From Bos javanicus (lineage: Eukaryota; Chordata; Mammalia; Artiodactyla; Bovidae): a stretch of 64,000 bases of DNA. Under the pieces are notes generated by a model, which saw only the letters and a program-made list of their open reading frames with translations, had not been told where the DNA came from and did not search any database. The translations under genes were made by a program, and so were the position numbers. Shown in pieces: positions 58,309-64,000 of this stretch. Position 1 is the stretch's first letter, and each line of letters begins with the position of its first letter. Where the stretch lies: contig NC_083873.1 in the NCBI RefSeq assembly GCF_032452875.1, forward strand, positions 72,165,987 to 72,229,986. The letters run 5' to 3'.

Positions 58309-59110
58309 CATCCATGGTTCTGATCATAGTCTGAAAATAATTCATGACCTGAAAAAGGTTATGAAGCAGTGTTCTAGATGATAGCTTTTCATTTCTCAAA
58401 ATATTTGATTAAACCAGTAGACTTTATGTTTTACTACTATATATTTATCACCACAACTGGAAGCAGAAGGGAGCCTCGGGTAGCTTTTGTAGCTCAAAAG
58501 AGGATTGAGTCTTCTGGGGAATAAGGTGATGGAGTCTTTTGGGTCTTCTTGGGGTTGCTGCGGCAGAGTGTTTTGGTCTCCATTTTGCAGAAGCATAAAT
58601 GTCATGCAGCCAATGGGGAAGGCAGTGCTGCTGCCCCGCTCCCCCCAGCCAAAAGAGTGCTGCCTCAGGTTTCCGTAGGAAATAGATTACTTTAAATGAT
58701 TCCGTCCCCACCAGCCTCTTCCTTTTCTCATGCTCAGTGTCATTTATCATGAGTAACAGAAACTAGGCATTTGGTAAGCGCTATAATGCTTTGTCAAATT
58801 GCATCCACCCAGAATTTTTTTAATTTGTTTTATTGTCTCCGTGGATTAGTATTTTATGGAGTAAACTAACTTTTATGGCCCATCTAGATTTGCATGAATG
58901 AGCTTGTTTGGAAACCAGTTTTACAGATGATTGAGCTCTATCTCTAAAGCCTTTATGTTAAGCTAATAACTAGTGTCGTGGAGAGGTAATACCATGTAGT
59001 AGTTTTGGTTGTTTTTTGTTTTAGTTTGATTTTGGGGGTTTTTGTTTGTGTTTGTTTTTTTAGATAGAAGGAAAAGAAAAAAAAGCTAGGTTTATTGGTT
59101 AAAATGAAAT
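58309..59110. other. Intergenic, nothing recognised
   Basis: A 100-codon open frame on the minus strand (58448-58750) has no recognisable motif and no supporting context, so I do not call it a gene. Confidence 0.4.
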
Positions 59111-59112
59111 AT

Positions 59113-59312
59113 GGGGAATTCCCTGGTGGTTCAGTGGCTAAGACTTCATGCTCCCAATGCAGGGGGCCTGGCTTCCATCCCTGGTCAGGGAACTAGATCC
59201 TACATGCGGCAACTAAAGAGTTTGGATGCCTCAGCGAAGACGGAAGATCCTTCATGCCACAACTAAGACCTGGCAGAGCCAAATAAAACGAAAAATAAAG
59301 TTTCTGGAAATG
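59113..59312 (+). mobile_element. CHR-type SINE
   Basis: Head GGGAATTCCCTGGTGGTTCA, TCCCTGGTCAGGGAACTAGA, and a tail AATAAAACGAAAAATAAAG. Confidence 0.85.
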
Positions 59313-60720
59313 ACCCTTAAGCAGCAAATAAAGAAACATCTATTCAAGGATATCTATGAAAATTCAGTAAGAAAGGTGAGAGTCTGTGATATTCAAACTA
59401 CTTTTAGGCAGAGTGTGTCTTGCCACAAATTCCAGTTCTGTCTTTAAATCCCTAAGTTGCATTCACTTTTTACCTGTTTCCTCCTTTGACTTGCACACAA
59501 GAATCTTAGAGCTTAATGAATGTAATGTTCAAATGTGGTGATCCCTCTCACCAAATAAAATTCCTGGCATCATGCCTAATCATAGCAGGAAACCAAAAAA
59601 TAACAGCTGCTACCATCATCACTTCCACCGCTACCCCAGGAGATTGCCAGCTTGTCTGTGCCGCTCTTCTGCTTGGTTTCTGGTATCAATACTTTAATCT
59701 GAATTTGTTTTTACTTGCTCCCTGGAGTAGATATGTGTGTCTATGTTCATATGCATGTGTGCCTGTCTTTATTATGTGTTTGTGTATAAATTGAAAGTTT
59801 CCTAAATCCTCTAAAGAAGCAGTTACTAAATAAGATCATTGAGGAATTATACAGAGGCATATGATTAACTACCAAAAGTTATAATAATTTCGCTAAGAAG
59901 CTCAAATGTCTTCTCACCCCATTTAGCTGTCAAGTGTAATAGCTGCAAATGTTCACCTTTCTGTAGCTTTTATTCCCAGATGGTTGTATTAACCATCTCT
60001 GTTATGCCTTGGAGTGATTTTCAGCTCCTTATTAGCAGAAAGGTGGAGAATATTATTATTAGATTTATGAAATTTGAGTAAGTTAATATTGTCCATTTTG
60101 GAAAATGGCATCAGTGAGACTATTCATAGTCTACCAAAACTATTAAAGGATTTTTTTTTTAAGCCACTAGTTCAGAAAGGCCTGAAATTTCTCAGGACAC
60201 AGGATAAAGATTAAAACTGTTTTATTATATTCCGTCTTTCACTCCTCTGGTTTTAAGATGAAAGCTTAATTGAAAGTTCTCATTAGGGAAGCTTAGTTAA
60301 ACCATATTAAAATTATATTTTATGACCGTATTAAAATAAAGATGAACATATCAGTACTTTATATTAAGACTTTTTTTTAAACTAAAAGTTCATTTTTTCC
60401 TTCTCATATAAAAAGAACTAAACCATCTTTGTAAGTTCCTAAAAATTGTGGGTTGTAGGTACTGAGCCTGCTGTGCCCGGTGGGGCAGTCCACCGCATTC
60501 AGGTAGGTAGTCCTTGGGTCTGTGTGGCAGCATAGAGACCTGATAGCGGCCAGAGATACACACGTGCAGGTCATCTCAGTTAGCTGTGGTTGGGACTGGG
60601 GGTTGGTGAGAGGTAGGACCAGGAGACGAGGAATCCTGCTTTGGTACTTGCTGGTATTGGAGAAGTGCTGATGATTATGTTTAGGAGGGTATTGATATGG
60701 TGATTATGCTTTTAAAAGCT
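59313..60720. other. Intergenic, nothing recognised
   Basis: No gene or repeat that I can name. Confidence 0.45.
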
Positions 60721-60721
60721 T

Positions 60722-61003
60722 TTTAAAAAATATTATTTTTCAGCTGTGCTGGGTCTTTGTTGCTGCCTGTGGTCTTTCTCTAGTTGTGGTGAGTAGGGGC
60801 TGCTCTCTAGTTGCGGTGTGCAGGCTTCTCACTGTGGTGGCTTCTCTTGTTGCGGAGCATGGGCTCTAGGGTCCACGGGCTTCAGTAGTTGTGCATAAAC
60901 TTTAGTTGCTCTGAGGCAGATGGAATTTTCCCGAACCAGGGCTTGAACCCATGTGCCCTGCATTGGCAGGCAAATTCTTAATCACTAGGCCACCAGGGCA
61001 GTC
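60722..61003 (-). mobile_element. CHR-type SINE (long form)
   Basis: Antisense from TTTCAGCTGTGCTGGGTCTT through TTGTTGCGGAGCATGGGCTC to AGGCCACCAGGGCAGTCC. Confidence 0.85.
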
Positions 61004-61077
61004 CTGGTTATGCTTTTAAAAGCAGTTCTTTTTGAGATAGAAGCTGAGACATTTGTGAATAAAGTGATATCTAGAGT

Positions 61078-61297
61078 GTGTGTATGTGTGTGCTAGGTTG
61101 ATTCAGTCATGTTCAATTCCTCGCAACCCTATGGACTGTAGCCCACTAGGCTCCTCTGTCCATGGGATTCTCACTGGAGTGGGTTCCCATGCCCTCCTCC
61201 AGGGGATCTTCCCAAACCAGGGGTCAAATCTGCATCTCTCATGTCTCCTGCATTGGCAGGCAAGTTCTTTACCACTAGTGCCACTTGGGAAGCCCTA
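61078..61297 (-). mobile_element. Bov-tA SINE
   Basis: Antisense from GTGTGCTAGGTTGATTCAGT to GTGCCACTTGGGAAGCCC. About 10 bases of the body are missing near 61170. Confidence 0.88.
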
Positions 61298-62598
61298 TCT
61301 AGAGTTTGCTTTGCAATAATCCCAACAGGAGTGGATGAGAGTATAGATGAAACAACTCTTGGTTATGAGTTGGTGATTGTTGAAAGTAAGTGATGGAAGC
61401 ATAGGGTTCATTGTAATAGTCTCTCTTCTATTATACGTCCTTGAAGTTTTACATAATAAAGTGGAAAGTCCAAGGGGAGCAGGGATGGACAGTTACAGGT
61501 CTCAACAGAGGCTTGAGAGGCCTGAGCAGCACAAAAGTGCCCCAACACTTCACACCACCAGCCTGATCTGCTTGCCTCCCACACAGTTGGTGTTAGGGCT
61601 GTTTAAGTGGGGAAGTCAAGGTAATTTGTCTGTATTCCATGGCTGGTGTAGGGGAGAAATAGCACGTACAAGATGGTGAGATATTTTATAATTTGGTGGA
61701 AATAGGATGGTGGAGTAACAACCCACTAGAAATAAAGTAAAGCGAGATAAACCAGTGTTCCTATCCCAAATCCAGGGGAATGGGCGAGACTTAGAACTTT
61801 CACCACACTTCTGGTGGGAAAGGGTTTCGAGTCAACTCTAATTGAATTTTCCAAGGTCGGGATGCCTCTGTTGACATGTGGGTTGCAACTGCTTGACTCT
61901 CAAGAGGTGATGAACAAACGGAAACAGAGAAGAAGCTGACTTTTGTTTGTTAACCTGGATTTGGTTGAAGGAAGGAAAATTGGAGCATAAATGTTACCTG
62001 GCTTTCTGCAATCTAGGAGAGAGGGGGTGAAGGCAGTGCTTTTTCTGTTCAAGGTTGTTGGCTCCGGAATGAGGCTTCACAGAGTATTAGCTGTGCAGCC
62101 TTCTACAAATTACTTCTCAATGAAAAGGAGCTAATAGTGTGTGCTGTTGAGATTTGAAAGTCTCCAATAAATTATACCTGTCTTTTCCTTGCCTTAGTTC
62201 AGAAACAATTGAGAAACCCAGACAAATGGAGTTCAACATAACTCCTTTACAACTGATAAAGGTGTTTGGAGAATGTGATTTTAATGAACCAACTGGATTT
62301 CTAAATACCTTTCCTCCAGGCACACCTGCCCCCAGAGCAGACAGAGCACACTCTGCTTATGGCTCTGAGATCTCAAGGAAGAAGAAATGCACTCCTTGTT
62401 CTACATTCACCAGCAGAGGAGTCACTGCTCCCACGAGAAGGAGGAAATAGGGGTTGGTGAGGGCAAAAGTGAGGGAGTTCTTCTCTGGGGAATTCTCCTT
62501 CTCCACATGGAAACAGGAGCATTGGGAGATGTTTATCACTGGGTTCTTGTGAAGTGCTTAGCACAGGATCCAGTACATGGTAAGTAGGCTTTGTTTGC
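61298..62598. other. Intergenic, nothing recognised
   Basis: No gene or named repeat. Confidence 0.45.
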
Positions 62599-62599
62599 T

Positions 62600-62802
62600 T
62601 GAAGTGAAGTGGCTCAGTCGTGTCTGACTCTTTGCAACCCCATGGACTATAGCCTATCAGGCTCCTCCGTCCATGGGATTTTCCAGGCAAGAGTGCTGGA
62701 GTGGATTGCCATTTCCTTCTCCAGGGAATCTTCCCGACCCAGGAATCAAACCCAGGTCTCCCACATTGCAGGCAGACGCTTTACCGTCTGAGCCACCAGT
62801 TT
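62600..62802 (-). mobile_element. Bov-tA SINE
   Basis: Antisense from AAGTGAAGTGGCTCAGTCGT to CCGTCTGAGCCACCAG. Confidence 0.9.
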
Positions 62803-62814
62803 GCTTAGTCATTA

Positions 62815-63280
62815 TTAATAGTGAATATTAAGAAGCTTCCCACATCTTTGTGGATAAAGGAGTCACTTCCTCATTGTACCCCCAGTGAAAACACAATACC
62901 CCTATCAAGAAGTGTAGTCCATTCCCCCACGCCTTGAGTCTAGGGTCCCTGTGACTTGCTTAAACTGACAGAAGGTGGCAGAAGTGACACTGTATGACTT
63001 CCAAGGCCCCAGGGAACCTTGTGGCTTCTGCTCTTGCCTTCTTAGATCACTGCTCCAGAACAGCATAAAGAGAAACCCTTGAGAGACCTCCAGGAAAGAG
63101 AGGTCCCATCCCGGCGGCCAGCTTGCCCTCTGCTGAATGCATTCACATGATCGATCCCGCAAGACCAACAGAAAGACTGCCCAGCCAATCCACAGAATTG
63201 TCAGAAAAGAAAATGGTTATTGTTTAAAGTTCCTGTTTGGGGTTGATTTGTTATTCAGCAATAATGAGCAAACAGGTAAT
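62815..63280 (+). mobile_element. MLT1-like MaLR LTR fossil
   Basis: Sense signatures of an old MaLR LTR: TGACTTCCAAGGCCCCAGGG, CTGCTCTTGCCTTCTTAGAT, AGCCAATCCACAGAATTGTC, then GTTATTCAGCAATAATGAGC. Boundaries are approximate. Confidence 0.65.
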
Positions 63281-64000
63281 AAGCCGGTGGAGCAAGAGAC
63301 TGAAGCTGTGGTGGGTAGGGAAGGCCACAGGGGTTGCTGATTGCAGTGGGCTGATTTCCATAGTTTGTGAGCAAGTCCTTGGTTCGGGTCCGCTAAATGA
63401 GTGAGCAGACACTTCTACCTCAACTAGCTGTTCTAAGTCCCTTCGTTGACATGTGTGATCTAACCTGTAGCAGACCTGAACTGAAGTGGCTCCTGGTGGG
63501 TCGGTAAGAAGCTACATGAATTGAGGCAGAGGAGTGTACTGGTCACTGACAAAGCTGAGCCCTCCAACCTTACCGAATTTCCCCCAGAGGATTTTGCTTC
63601 CTAAGGACCTATCTGAGGAGGTCCTGGCCTGAGACCACTCTTAACAGCAGAGATGCGGCCCAGGCAGTAGGGAGAGGGAGCCCAAAGGCACACGTTCTTC
63701 CACAGTTTGTGTTGGGTTTTCATCTCCATCTGGGAGGTGCCGCCAGATTGGAAAGCTTCCCCACCCATTGCTGCAGGCGTCTGCCTGCCTGCTCTCTGTT
63801 GCCAAGGCGTGGTCTGCAGGAATTTCCAGGATGTTGGACTTCCTAGTTTGCATTGCAAGACAGGGCTGGCAGCAGGCTGGAGACAGAGAAAGTGGACTGT
63901 GGGGTGGGGGAGCAGAAAGAAGCTGCTGGTCTTCAGTGTGAAGTGGAGCGTGAGTTCACCCTGGGACACCAGGGACACGATGGCAGTGGGCGGGCAGTGC
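63281..64000. other. Intergenic, GC-richer end, nothing recognised
   Basis: GC content rises towards the end. Minus-strand open frames here (63601-63978) have no family resemblance. No HOPX homeodomain sequence is seen. Confidence 0.4.

Noticed and set aside
58448..58750. A 100-codon minus-strand open frame downstream of THEGL.
   Set aside because: No recognisable domain, no poly(A) signal or exon structure to support it. It does not resemble the HOPX homeodomain.
63601..63978. A 125-codon minus-strand open frame at the right edge.
   Set aside because: No motif or context supports it, and GC-rich sequence makes such a frame likely by chance.

Overview
The window looks like a piece of a ruminant (bovid) nuclear chromosome. 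It is packed with repeats restricted to or typical of ruminants: BovB LINEs, tRNA-derived Bov-tA and CHR SINEs, and BOV-A2 SINEs ending in CAG runs. Its genes have GT-AG introns, and there are AATAAA poly(A) signals. No operons, bacterial genes or CRISPR arrays are present. From gene order known in mammals (ARL9, then THEGL/SPMAP2L, then HOPX), I infer the region orthologous to human 4q12, which in cattle would be chromosome 6.

Only two protein-coding genes are supported, both on the + strand. ARL9 enters from the left with its first exon outside the window. Three coding exons are visible (792-954, 3982-4157, 10942-11130), followed by poly(A) signals near 11210. They encode a small ARF-like GTPase with a normal P-loop but an altered switch II. 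The second gene is THEGL (SPMAP2L), a testis/sperm protein. It starts in a GC-rich CpG-type segment near 16.1 kb and ends at 57219, with a poly(A) signal at 57542. I reconstruct nine coding exons by splice sites, reading phase and recurring THEG motifs (R-I-x-x-L-A). Several are far too short to appear as open reading frames. The joined reading frame stays open for 411 codons plus stop.

The rest is intronic or intergenic and mostly mobile-element derived. Left part (0-16 kb): ARL9 introns with SINEs, an antisense L1 split by a SINE, a Tigger-like DNA transposon, a solo endogenous-retrovirus LTR with a 6-bp target duplication (11479-11951), and L1 pieces. Middle (16.5-37 kb): THEGL introns with a 2.6-kb BovB LINE (21.75-24.38 kb) and a processed RPS11 pseudogene with a 12-bp target duplication (24.76-25.32 kb). 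Next (37-46 kb): a very large intron holding an old L1 broken up by BovB copies, a second L1 end and many SINEs. Then (47-57 kb): a second Tigger-like element, a MaLR LTR, an antisense BovB and more SINEs among the last exons. From 57.5 to 64 kb is intergenic sequence with SINEs and another MaLR-like LTR. No HOPX coding sequence was found.

The two genes are unrelated in function, and nothing in the sequence suggests they act together; they are simply neighbours. I see no previously undescribed biological system. The most informative points are the exon structure of THEGL, the altered GTPase motif of ARL9, and several insertions dated by clean target-site duplications.
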